DNA from: Drechmeria coniospora
Lineage: Eukaryota > Ascomycota > Sordariomycetes > Hypocreales > Ophiocordycipitaceae
Assembly (NCBI RefSeq): GCF_001625195.1
Contig: NC_054389.1
Coordinates: forward strand, 4,150,520 to 4,214,519
DNA length: 64,000 bases
Direction: 5' to 3'
The notes under the pieces are model-generated. The model was not told the origin of the DNA and did no database searches. It was given only the letters and a program-made list of their open reading frames with translations. The position numbers were made by a program, and so were the translations under genes. Shown here one piece after another: positions 46,788 through 56,763 of the stretch. Every line of letters begins with the position of its first letter. The first letter of the stretch is position 1.

Positions 46788-48274
46788 CTACGTCGTCACA
46801 CCCGGCAGCTTCCAGGCAACCAAATCATCGCGCAAGTCCGACTCTGGAAGCTCCTTGACGCGTCTCATGCCCACCTCCCGCTCTCCGTCGCTGCTGCTCC
46901 CCTGCGTCGGAGCCAGGCTGCCCAGGCTCTTTCCGCTCCGAAGGCTTGCGGCGTCGTCGTTGCGGCCGTCGTCGCGGGGGGCGATGCGCGCAGCTCGCCG
47001 CGCGGCGCTGATGGTGCTTCCGGGGCCGACACTGCCAGGGCCACGTCCCATGACAGTTGAGACGCTCTTTTCGCTCGAGGAGCTCTGGTTGCGCTGGTGA
47101 CGGCTGCTCCGGCGGCTGTGGTGGCTCTGGTTGTACAGGGCGAGGCGACGGAATTGGCTGGGTCGAATGGTATCCTGGCCAAGTTCCCCTTCATCGTCCT
47201 CGTCGTCAGTGTCGGCCTGGTTGTTGCTGTCCGTCCTCGTCTTCCAGCCGTTGCCGCCGGAGAAGATGTCTTCGATGCACTCATCGGCAGGGAGCTCGGA
47301 TGGAAAGCGGGTCCAGGAGGCGGCGAGGGTGCGGCGATACAAGTCTTGAACCTCGGCCAAGTCTCGCCCCTTGGCTATGTTGGGCAGCGCTGCGGGAGAA
47401 GGCGTCAGCGACGGGTGGCAGAGAGTGGAAGGGGATGGTGAAGCAGTGGTGATGGTAGGACGCAAGTGGGGTGGAGAAACGTACGACCCGCGTCGGCTTC
47501 CACCTGCTCGGGGGCCACGAGGCCGGCAATACCGCCAAAGACAGGGGCGGACTTCAAGGTGGGTGCGACAAAGTTGCGCTCGCCGTCGATCTGGACCATC
47601 AGGATGCCGATTTTGAGGGTGCTGTTGACCTTGCTGTCCTGCATGAGATACCTCCTCACTATGCCGTCCTCGACCACGCGCGGTTCGGCGGGGATGTCGG
47701 CGGTTGGGCTGATGCTGTTGGTGCTACTTCGTCTCCTCGGCGGCGGCGGCGAGGTGACGTCCTTTGCATACGTCTCGCTCTCCTCGACATACTCGGCGAG
47801 GTTGAGCCTGACGTAACCGAGGGTGATCTTCTCGGCAACGGCAAACTCCTGGACGATCTCAAACTCGAGGGGGCAGTCGTGGAGTTGGTTGTTCTTGTCG
47901 ATGGATATTCGAATCGAAGGGACCATTTTGCTGAAGTTATAGTTGACCGTGTGGTTTTCAATCGGGCACTTGATGGTGCGGCCGCGGTGATCGGCATGCA
48001 TGGAGTGGGCGAGATGCCATTTGATGAAGGAGTTGCCCGAGACCAGGGGCACGTTGTTGAGATCATATATCTAGTGGGGGGAGACGGAGCGTAAGAAGGT
48101 GATGAGGACGAGCAACAAGGCCCATGCACGGCGTGACGTGAGGCCGGGCTTACCTTGAGGTGTAATTCGAACCTGGGCTATCTCTACGGTCAGCTTTCGT
48201 GATCGGGGCAATTTTTGTTGAGAAAGGAGGCGAGTTACCTTGCGACCCTTGCCGACTGTGGGTAGAAAATACAT
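46788..48274 (-). CDS. NT-C2 (EEIG1/EHBP1 N-terminal C2-type) domain protein, 5' end unresolved
   Basis: Fungal protein with the N-terminal C2-like domain shared with EEIG1 and EHBP1, thought to act at membranes; exact role unknown. Supported exons: (48274)-48239, 48177-48154, 48070-47485 and 47389-46788, with GT-AG introns of 61, 83 and 95 nt. Joined they read GKGRKPRFELHLKIYDLNNV then PLVSGNSFIKWHLAHSMHAD, RTIKCPIENHTVNYNFSKMV, ITLGYVRLNLAEYVEESE, RRYLMQDSKVNSTLKIGILM, and in the last exon PADECIEDIFSGGNGW, as in fungal relatives; the tail is Ser/Arg-rich. From ATG 48274 the product has 415 residues, but ATTTTCTACCCACAG with a GCTAAC branch site sits right there (acceptor at 48263/48262), so the true first exon is probably further upstream, across the TG/G-run region, and ends in phase 1. 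I could not identify it with confidence. Confidence 0.82.
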
Positions 48275-48324
48275 TGTTAGCGAGATCGCAACCACGTCGT
48301 CCTACTCCGCGCTCCTCAACGTTA

Positions 48325-48433
48325 CGTGTGTGTGCATGTGTGCCTATGTGAATGTGTGTGCGTATGTGTGTGGATGTGTGTGCATGTGTGTGTGTGGATG
48401 TGTGTGTGTGTGTGTGGAGGGGGGGGGGGGGGG
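48325..48433. repeat. TG-rich microsatellite ending in a G15 run
   Basis: Imperfect GTGTGT repeats interrupted by GCATGT, GGATGT and CCTATG, followed by fifteen G at 48419-48433. It probably lies in the first intron or leader of the minus-strand NT-C2 gene. Confidence 0.85.
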
Positions 48434-48692
48434 AGGAGGTTGGTGATGCGATTGCTCGTCGTGAGAATTGGTGGCCATGAGTGAGTATGATGGCGGTCGC
48501 CCACTTAGCTTGAGCTCAACAAGAAAGAAACATTGGGTTCGGTTCGTCCATCGAAGACTTGACGTACAAGATCTGAAACATTCGACGCCAAGGGCGACGC
48601 AAACAGCTGCTTTCTGCGTCCGAGGGTGAGAGCCCAGGGAAAGGCGAAGGGGTCAGAGGGAGAGGGGGGAGAGAGGAAAGAGGGGGGATTGG

Positions 48693-48722
48693 CGAAAACG
48701 AAAACGAAAACGAAAACGAAAA
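48693..48722. repeat. Five CGAAAA units
   Basis: Five 6-bp CGAAAA units followed by extra A. Upstream region of the NT-C2 gene. Confidence 0.9.
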
Positions 48723-49314
48723 AAATATGGTTCAGGCACAGACGGTGGCGAACGAAGATGAGGGAGCGAGGAGCAAGGTGAAGGTCAAGGTGAAGGTGAG
48801 AGTGTGGCTTACTCAACGAGGCCATGTCAATGTCCGCTCGCAGGGTGGTTCATTCCCTGCGCGTGGAACCCCCAATCGTCGGGGGCAATGGAACGAAGGT
48901 TTGCACCGAGAGCAAAGGGTAGGGAACGTTTTTGTTGGATGCTCGGGCACGAAGCAGGCGATGACAGACAAAGCTGGCGGTGCTGCAGCCGGATGCAGGA
49001 ACCGTCGTCGACACGTGGCAGCGGTTGCAGAAGGAGCCCTCGAGGCGATGGTTGATGATGGATTCGGCAGCAAATGAGACGAGCAAAAACACCTGACGAA
49101 GCCGGCTGAGGGAGAGAGGGTAGGGGAACGTGAGGGTGACGGCCAATGGTCCGCGGAGAGGAGGCCGTTCGGTTCCAGAAAAGGCCAGGAAAGGCCGGGA
49201 TGAGACAGACAGACGGTAGGTGTGTCGTGGGGAACAGAGATTAGTCGGTCGTCCGTACCCCTGGCGCGATCGACTCGTGCCTGTGCCTGGTGGAATCAGC
49301 ACGAATGCAGCCTA

Positions 49315-50830
49315 TTTCGTGCTGCGTACTCCGTACTTGGAGGTGCGTATAAGCAATACAGTGCAGCTAGCCATTCGTATCGTGAGTTGGTATGTACAAG
49401 TATGCGATCTGCAACGTGCAGCCGTACGGGCCGCGGCGGGAGATGCAGGGGCCGGCCGGACCAGGCGGAGTGCTGGGTGTTTTGGTAGGTGGTGGATGTC
49501 GGTTGCGACGGATTGGGGATGTCGTGATATGCTGGTGTTGTGCAGCACAGCTCGCTCACGTTCACACCTTGCCTGAGTCGGGTCGATGTTCTGGGGGGGG
49601 GGGCTGGCTGGCTGGCCCAGAGGACTGTGTAGGTTGGGTGGCAGTTTACCGTTTGCGGTACATGCAGGTACAGGACGAGAGGAGATAAGTGCAGCTAATA
49701 ACTTTGGTTAGCACGGAGCACAGATACGGATACGGGGGGACAGCAGGCACGTACAGTATCCGCGGTCGCCAACGTCAGATCCAGTGGCAGGACGCCCACG
49801 TTCCAGTGGGTTCCAGTGGGTTGGGCTAGTCGGTGGACCAGTCGTTTCATCTGGCCAATCAAGCCGGGCCAATGATTCATGCCCCGGACGCCCGCGTTCC
49901 ACTGATTCGGTTTCTTATCGATAAAATTTTGACCAGCACGTCGGACGGTTTGTACTTGCATTGCAAGAGTGCAGTAAGTGCCTACTGTGCTCACTACTGG
50001 TGGGTGTGGGTATACCTGTACATGCAGCTGTACAATACGTGTGTAAGCTGCATCTGTACTATTTGTTAGTGCAGCACTGCTTGGCTTGCTATGTCTTCTG
50101 CTATGTGTTATGTGCTGCACTGAGTGCGTTGCTTGTACATGTACTCCATTCTTGGTTGCACTGTACACCTGATTACTTACATGTAAGTACATACTTGCGT
50201 TGTAATACATGTACTTACCTAGTAGCACATGTACATGTACTTACAGCAACCGGCTTACTGTACCTGATTGTAGGCACTTGCGCTGTACGGAGAACAAGTG
50301 CACCTACAGTACAAGTAAGTACACAACTACCTACCTAGGTAGGTACTAAGGTACGGAGCACACATACAACAGCTCCGTACAGGGGTGATATTATTACTAT
50401 TAGTACACCGTCCATGCATTTACTTACAGTAGTGCACTGACAAGGTTCACCTAGTACTTACTTGCTTACCTACTTACTTGACCTGAATACATACCTGCAT
50501 AACGCAGTCCGTGCTGTGTACTTACTTGTTCCTTGAACCAACTGCACCGCAGCCCAAACACCTGCATGTACATGTTCTCCATGTCATGTACAAGCAAGTA
50601 CTTCGTCATATTCTTGTGCAGCGGATGCATCTGTGATACCAGAAATTCATGTAATAAATATACTCCGCAGAGAGCATATGTCATCATGTGCATGTGTTAG
50701 CAGAATAATTGTAAATTATTGTACATGCAAATTAGTTTTATTCGTCGCAAGGTTGACCTTACCTCAATGTGCAAGTATATGCAGGTGAGTTGTACGTGCA
50801 TGCACGTAAGTATTGTTCGTGTGCATGTGT
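49315..50830. repeat. GTAC-rich intergenic island G
   Basis: GTAC words throughout, densest at 49930-50830: ACATGTACTTAC, CTGTACAATACGTG, AGTACAAGTAAGTACAC, GGTACGGAGCACAC. It includes an 18-nt perfect palindrome at 50328-50345. Classic TACTCCGTAC copies are fewer (49325-49336). A stretch near 49600 has a G11 run. No gene is supported. Confidence 0.75.
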
Positions 50831-51002
50831 CGACCGACATGGTCACCTCACATCCAATCAGTTCCCCACCAAAAATGACCCCATCACGAAATTCGGGGAC
50901 CTATCTCGCGTCGACACACATTGTGATCCGCCACCGCCTTTCTTTCCGTCCCCTCCCCTCTGCATTCTTCCATCGACCCCATCCTCCTCGTCCTCGTCCA
51001 CC

Positions 51003-53741
51003 ATGGCCTCTAGGTCTGCAGGCGGACGAGGCGTCGGCGGCGGTGGAGGCGGAGGAGGCGGCCAGGCTGCCAACGCTCACCGGCACAAGCGCGCAAAGCT
51101 GAACACGGCTCGAAATATCCCCATCCAACCGGCCGACGCGGCCCTCAAGGATGGCGAGCTCGACCTCCAGGCCTTTGTCGCCGCCCACGAGTTCGAGATC
51201 AAGTCGTTGGAGCAAAGCATGTCGACCTCCAAAGCTGTGAGCACCGGCCGTGCCTTCCAGATGGTCCCCCGAGGCTTGCGACGTCGAACGGCCAGCCACA
51301 ACCCCAAGAAGGTCCCACGACGGCTCCGCGCCCGGGCGAGAAGGGAGATGGCCGAGGACAACACCCCGACGGTCGAGTCGCGGAGGAGGAAGCCGAGGAC
51401 GGTGAGAGCGCGGATACGCGCCGAGACGGCCAAGCGACTCGGCATCCTCGCCCGTCGGCAACGGATCCGACGCAGGAAGCTCGTGGAAGCCGCCCGAGCA
51501 GAAGGCGAGGAGCTCCCAACGCAGATTCGTACCGTCGTCGGACGGCTGCCGAGACCCAAGATCCGGAGGAACGAGCTCAACGACCCTCCCAAGCCAACGG
51601 CTCGCTTCCGGAGGCGCCAGATCAACAAGACCTGGCTGCCGACGCACCTGTGGCACGCCAAGAGAGCCCGCATGACGGAACCCAAGAAGCCGCTGTGGCG
51701 CTTCGCCATCCCCTTGACGCCGAACGAAAAGATTTACCGGCCGACCCACCGCGCCCAGGGAGAGCGCGGCACCATGGTTTGGGACATGAGCTACGTGAGC
51801 ACCATCGGCCTCTACGGGAACCCTGTCGGCATCGAGAGGGTCCTGAGGAGAGTCGGCCTGTCGCAAGACTCGTGCTGGAACGACAAAGGCGGCAAATGGA
51901 AAAGAGGCGCCCGAACCTGGTCTGGCCTGTTGAGCAGGGGCGGCAATGGCCAACGACGTCACGTGTGTCCTGCCACCGTCATCTGGAATCCAGAGTCGCC
52001 CGGGTCGAATCCCGAGCAGCAGGCAACGGTCCAACGGCAGGTCTACCTGAGAGTCCACCCCTCGGCCTTCCTAGAGCTCTTTAATGAGCTGCTGCGGTGG
52101 ACCAAAATGGAAACCCCACGGCTTTACATCGAAGACTTGCGCTTCGAGATCGGCGCCATCGACCTCACCGGGCCGGCATCGACCGAGGCCCTCTTGGCCA
52201 CCTTGGCTCCCCATGCGGCCGGCCATGGACTCGAGTCGGCCCATGCGAAGCTCTTCGAGTCGCTCCAGGGCTTGACGAATCCGGCTGCCCTTCCGGCAAA
52301 TTCCATCTTGCATTTCTCCATTCAGGACCCGCGACTGCGTTATCCGCCGAGGAAACAGGTGCTCCCTGACGACCCCGACTCGCAGCTCGCTCTTCTCCAG
52401 ACCATGCAGAGTTGGCCGGCGGAGGATGGCCTGGAGCCCTCGGCCTTGTTTGACCGAGATGCTCGCCACCGTGCCTCCTGTCTCCCGTCGCAAAAGTCCA
52501 TCGACCGGAGGAAAGGAAGCATGACGGCAGGAAGATTCCTCGACGTCACGAAAGCCGATCCTCCCATCCCCGTCGTCTTATTCTCATCCCGTTCTGCCTC
52601 GAGCATCCAGTCCCAGGGCACCTGGACCCTTCTGGCCCCTTGGAAATGCATCCTGCCCATCTGGCACAGCCTCGTCCACGTGCCGTTGATTTCTGGTCTC
52701 AACCCCCGCCCTGGCGGCTTGAAGGAGACTGTCCAGGTCGCATTCGAGCGCGGCCAGCCGTGGTTTCCGGCAGACTACCTAGCCACCGACGCCGGCGCAG
52801 ACTGGGAGCTGGAACAGCGGTGCCAGAGGAAGACAGCCTGGGGCCGACGACCGAAGAGCAAACGCACCGAGTGGATGACCGTTCATCTCGGTGCCGGAAG
52901 GAGGGGCGAGCTGGGGGATGGCCTGTCGTGTGATTTCGAGATGCTTTTCGGCCTCCCGGGACCGCCAAAGGACGAGAATGACAAGGACGGTGACGCGGTG
53001 GACGCGAGCGTCGATGGTATGAACCTCGACCAGGAAGTGCCGGCGCTTGGCCCGGTGAAGGGAAGGACGGAGCCTTCTGGCCTCAAGCTGCTGAATCAAA
53101 CCCCCAAGGCCACGTTCGATCATCTCGTTGCGTCACCGTCCCCGATGGCACCCGGCATCCCCAATGCCATTCTCCAAGTTCGGATATGCCTCGTCGCTCG
53201 CGGCGTTGTCACGACCTGCGCCAGGATCTACAGACTCCCTTCCGCTCCCATCTCGGCGCCGACCACTTCAAGCGCCGAGGTACCTGCGACGCTGCCCCCT
53301 GCCGAGGGCGAGGGCCATGTCGCAGCACTCCCCCACGACCTCCGCTCCCAGTGGCTTGCACGCCTGCCGTCGCATGCGACTCATTCCGCCGCCTCCAAGA
53401 GACCCTGGGAAGCTCGACATGCGGATCCGATATACCTGCAGCGCGAGAGAGCCCTTGCCCAATCCATCCTGCGAGGGCCGGCCCCGAGCGCCATCAACCC
53501 GCCGCCGCCGAACCATGGCGACATCGGCGGCCACCCGCTTGTTCCTGACGCCAAGGACCTAGTCGGCTTCGTCACCTCAGGCTCCTTCTGCCTTGCCAAC
53601 GGCCGCGCCGTCGCCATCGGCAGCCTTGCTCTCGACAAGGTGCTGCCAGATGTCCGTGCGAACAGCAAGGAGGGGAGACTCTGCATCGTGAGAAACGCGG
53701 GTGAGAGCGTCGGGTGGCTTGCTCGCTGGGAAGCGGTGTGA
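51003..53741 (+). CDS. Ribonuclease P/MRP protein subunit POP1
   Basis: Largest protein of RNase P and RNase MRP, nuclear/nucleolar; needed for pre-tRNA 5' processing and rRNA maturation. Single exon, 912 residues. N-terminal Gly-rich stretch, then KRAKLNTARNIPIQPADAAL and the Arg-rich POP1 domain (about 75-260): RGLRRRTASHNPKKVPRRLR, then INKTWLPTHLWHAKRARMTE. Central text GTMVWDMSYVSTIGLYG is also family-typical. The POPLD domain (about 540-620) reads TLLAPWKCILPIWHSLVHVP and GGLKETVQVAFERGQPWFPA. The C-terminal domain ends GFVTSGSFCLANGRAVAIG and the last segment NAGESVGWLARWEAV. ATG 51003 lies in a good context (ACCATGG); the upstream open frame lies in GTAC-rich DNA and is not part of the protein. 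Confidence 0.95.
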   Translation: MASRSAGGRGVGGGGGGGGGQAANAHRHKRAKLNTARNIPIQPADAALKDGELDLQAFVAAHEFEIKSLEQSMSTSKAVSTGRAFQMVPRGLRRRTASHNPKKVPRRLRARARREMAEDNTPTVESRRRKPRTVRARIRAETAKRLGILARRQRIRRRKLVEAARAEGEELPTQIRTVVGRLPRPKIRRNELNDPPKPTARFRRRQINKTWLPTHLWHAKRARMTEPKKPLWRFAIPLTPNEKIYRPTHRAQGERGTMVWDMSYVSTIGLYGNPVGIERVLRRVGLSQDSCWNDKGGKWKRGARTWSGLLSRGGNGQRRHVCPATVIWNPESPGSNPEQQATVQRQVYLRVHPSAFLELFNELLRWTKMETPRLYIEDLRFEIGAIDLTGPASTEALLATLAPHAAGHGLESAHAKLFESLQGLTNPAALPANSILHFSIQDPRLRYPPRKQVLPDDPDSQLALLQTMQSWPAEDGLEPSALFDRDARHRASCLPSQKSIDRRKGSMTAGRFLDVTKADPPIPVVLFSSRSASSIQSQGTWTLLAPWKCILPIWHSLVHVPLISGLNPRPGGLKETVQVAFERGQPWFPADYLATDAGADWELEQRCQRKTAWGRRPKSKRTEWMTVHLGAGRRGELGDGLSCDFEMLFGLPGPPKDENDKDGDAVDASVDGMNLDQEVPALGPVKGRTEPSGLKLLNQTPKATFDHLVASPSPMAPGIPNAILQVRICLVARGVVTTCARIYRLPSAPISAPTTSSAEVPATLPPAEGEGHVAALPHDLRSQWLARLPSHATHSAASKRPWEARHADPIYLQRERALAQSILRGPAPSAINPPPPNHGDIGGHPLVPDAKDLVGFVTSGSFCLANGRAVAIGSLALDKVLPDVRANSKEGRLCIVRNAGESVGWLARWEAV

Positions 53742-54155
53742 TGCATGAATGTAGTCATCAAGCAGCCAGTAATTAGGGCAGAATACAGATGAATACTGAA
53801 TACACTGCGACACCACGGCATTTTGCACCGGACGTTGCATCAGATGAAACCTCTCAAATGATATGCGTGCCACATAGCGATATGTCGAATGCCTCGTCTC
53901 GTCATCAAAACTTCCATTGACCTGCAGCCTATTTGGTCATCATACACATGAACAGACCTCGAGGTCCAACCTGGCCCTTTAACCCATCTCCAAGTCTTGC
54001 CAGATCGAGCCAACCGGGACGAGCCAACCCGAATTGCTTGCAAACTGCGAACGCTTTATGTCAACGCCGTGCGATGCCCAAGTATTTCCAAACTCCATGT
54101 TACATCCGTCGTCAGAATAGAATACCATGTATGCGGCGAGGTCGGCAGAGATGGT
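53742..54155. other. Convergent 3' region between POP1 and EAF
   Basis: About 410 nt holding the 3' ends of two convergent genes. No gene or repeat is seen. Confidence 0.5.
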
Positions 54156-55257
54156 CTAATCTTCTTCGGAGATCTCGCTTTCTTCACCATCGGGGCTCCC
54201 CGCCTGGCTGTTCTCCAAGTCCTCAAAGGCGATTTCCATTTCCTTGGCCAGGTCATCCTCCATGTCCGCGCCGGCCGCCTGTTCCTCCACTTCCTCGTAC
54301 TCGTACTCTTCCTCCCCTTCTTCTCCTACGGGCTTCGCGTGATTCGCGCCACCGTTAACCGGGCTTGGCAACTTGAATTCCATGTCGGCATCGTCGTCAC
54401 TCTCGCCGTCTGCGTCACCTTCGGAGTCACGCTGGTCCATGAAGTCGTCGAAGCGGCGCGGCGGCGGGAAAGCGGGGGAGAAATCCGTTTGCTGATGCTT
54501 GGCCGCCTCTCCACCGGGAAACTCGATGACGAGCCCTCCATCATCGTCGTCGTCGTCGTCATCCTCTTCTTCGTAGTCACCCACCGGCTTCTTCTTTTCC
54601 TTCGCCGGTTCAGGCTGGGGTAGGGACAAGGCCACCTCCTGGGGGGGCTGCCTCTTCTCGGGCTTGCGCTTGGGCGGCTTCGACTGGGCGGCTTTGGCGT
54701 TCGACGTCGACGTCTTTTGTCTCGGCTCCTTCGTTGCGGTAGCATTTTTCCTATCAAGCTTCCTGCTCTCGAGGGAAGGGTATTGGCGGGTGAGTTTTTG
54801 AGCATCCGAGTTGCCCGGAAGGCAGGTAATATTCATGTTGAATGTCGAGTCGACCTTGTCGAGGACAAAGGCTTGTCGTTGAGGGTCGAAGTGCAGGACA
54901 AACTGATTGTCGTCTGTGCTTCGGGTGCCGTTGTAGGAATACTTGGCGTCGCCATCATTGTAGGTCAAGTCGTATGCGCTCGTCTTGCCGGGTACGGACG
55001 GTTTGAGGCGGGCATACCCGGGGGCTTCGGTCGAGGAGAGCGTCGGCTTGTAGTTATCTGTACAGGTGAGTGGCGTAAGTCGGGGCACAGGGCGAGTGGG
55101 GAGGGACGAGGGACGAGGAACAGAGGATAGGGGACGGGGGAGCAAAGAACGCACATCGAACACCGGTGAAGATTTCGTTGGACGTCTTGCCCAAGAGCCC
55201 GTCACCGATGATGAGCGGATACTTGCCCGCCTCGGTCGGATCTATGAACGCATCCAT
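54156..55257 (-). CDS. EAF-type RNA polymerase II elongation factor (ELL-associated factor)
   Basis: Partner of ELL in stimulating Pol II elongation; nuclear. Exons 55257-55164 and 55057-54156 (106-nt GT-AG intron) give 331 residues. The N-terminal EAF domain (about 1-105) reads MDAFIDPTEAGKYPLIIGDG, then across the splice site NEIFTDNYKPTLSSTEAPGY, TSAYDLTYNDGDAKYSYNG and FVLHFDPQRQAFVLDKVDST. The middle is Lys/Pro/Gln-rich and basic (about 130-190). The C-terminal half is strongly acidic, with a run of aspartates near 205 and the end EESEISEED, fitting an activation region. Upstream ATGs within the open frame (55302) would add a Cys-rich extension and are unlikely. The promoter contains a 15-bp tandem repeat. 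Confidence 0.87.
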
Positions 55258-56763
55258 GGAGACAAGGCAAGCGGACGGCCTGCAACAGCAGCCGAGATTC
55301 ACTCCTGACGATCGTCCGGTAGTGGTGACGAAAGTGGCAGACGGAGGGTGATGGGTGCAGAGTCGCTGACGGGCAGCGTTGCGTTGCGTCGTTGTCGACG
55401 GCGGACTAGTCGACGGGGTGTTGGAAGGTTGGCTGATGGATGGGTGCCAGGGCAGGACGGCGGATGCTGAGTACCACGCTGCCAGTAATTACTTGTACAG
55501 TGAGTGGATGGGTGGGTGGATGGGTGGGTGGATGGATATGGATGGATGGTGGATGGATTGACGGTGGATGGATTGACGGTGGATGGATTGAGGGACAGAC
55601 AATAGAGGGACAGTGGAGGTTGGTCGAGAAGGGTACGGAGTAGAGGCTCGGGAAGTAACCATTTATGGTAATTTCGCGTTAATAATTAATGATTATTCAT
55701 TCACTCTGCGGGGTTAGTCGCTCACTAAGCAAATCGCCCCATCAGCGACGGAAGGAACCAAGAATGCTATATCATCATCATTCAATGCAAAGCAGGGAAA
55801 GAATGAATCAATTGATAGACACGGGAGGAGCGGCGGAGCTCGGACGTGGCCATAACGTGCGTGATTCTACGCAAAAAGCCTCGTGTGACGTGACACGACG
55901 ACGTACTGAGTCACCTGACTCGCTGTTTACACAATGTCAACGAACCGTCCCCTTCGGCGTACAAACCTGCTGGCTGCTACGTATTATCGTGCGCGTGCGT
56001 CGGCAACAAAATGGTGCTGAATATTGGCCATCGAAAGAAGCGAGGGGTGCACTTCCAATTCTCTCATGAACGGGTGCGCAGCCAGCAACTCCTGCCGAAC
56101 AACAGCCGTACACCTTGCTCCCACCCTCGACGAGTTGCGTTTCATCCCTTTCACTCTGGAGATTCAGAGCCGAGGGTGGATTTACAATCACGCCAGGGCA
56201 AGTTAAAAGCTGCCAAATAATTGTTCCTTGAGAGGAGGCTTCTCTGGCTCATAGCGCGAGTCTTCCTTCGTGCTCGGCTGGCACAGTAGCCAACCTCACT
56301 CCAAAGGGGAAATACAACAGGTCTGTCGCTGCGAAGTTGGCGGTCTTGATTTCTATGGACTCTGCACATCACGGGTCGAATTACAGCTTTATTCCCTTCC
56401 GATATGCTACGAGTAAAGATTAGTGCGATAGGCCAGCAAATCGAAGAACGAGGACGGCATTGACGAACCGCCATTCTGCCAAGTGTTTTCCAGCTGTCCT
56501 CATCTCGCTTCGACCTAGCTCACCACACTTCATCACCGGTTGGGAAAAAAGGCCTCATCTCTGGCGGTCCCATCCACTGACGGTTCAGTGACGAGTCGAC
56601 TCCAGTACAATCTTGATGCCCGTGGAGAGCCGGACTCCCGCAGAGGCATACATAAAAAAAACATTTAGGCCAGATCACGATCGCAGTCATCGCTAAGTAA
56701 GTCCACCAGCATCGTCAGAAGAAGCATCGTAATCCATCACGGATTGAGTACAAGTCTGGCCCG
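55258..56763. other. Intergenic interval upstream of EAF
   Basis: Contains GGAT-rich tandem repeats near 55500-55592 and no supported gene. The stretch from 55680 to 56700 is AT-richer than neighbouring intervals; its frames have no recognisable content. Confidence 0.5.
55548..55592. repeat. Three 15-bp tandem units upstream of EAF
   Basis: GGTGGATGGATTGAC at 55548-55562 and 55563-55577, then a one-base variant at 55578-55592, preceded by GGATGGGTGGGT repeats from 55505. On the minus strand it is 250-340 nt upstream of the EAF start codon. Confidence 0.92.

Larger units (their letters stand above)
48275..51002. other. Interval upstream of NT-C2 and POP1, with GTAC island G
   Basis: Holds the unresolved 5' part of the NT-C2 gene (probably within 48275-48830), a TG-rich microsatellite, a CGAAAA repeat, GTAC island G and, from 50830, the POP1 promoter and leader. 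No other gene is supported. The POP1 frame is open from 50769 with no better start than 51003. Confidence 0.55.

Noticed and set aside
50901..52058. 385-codon minus-strand frame over POP1
   Set aside because: Antisense shadow; Arg-rich sense codons give a Ser/Pro/Gly-rich complement.
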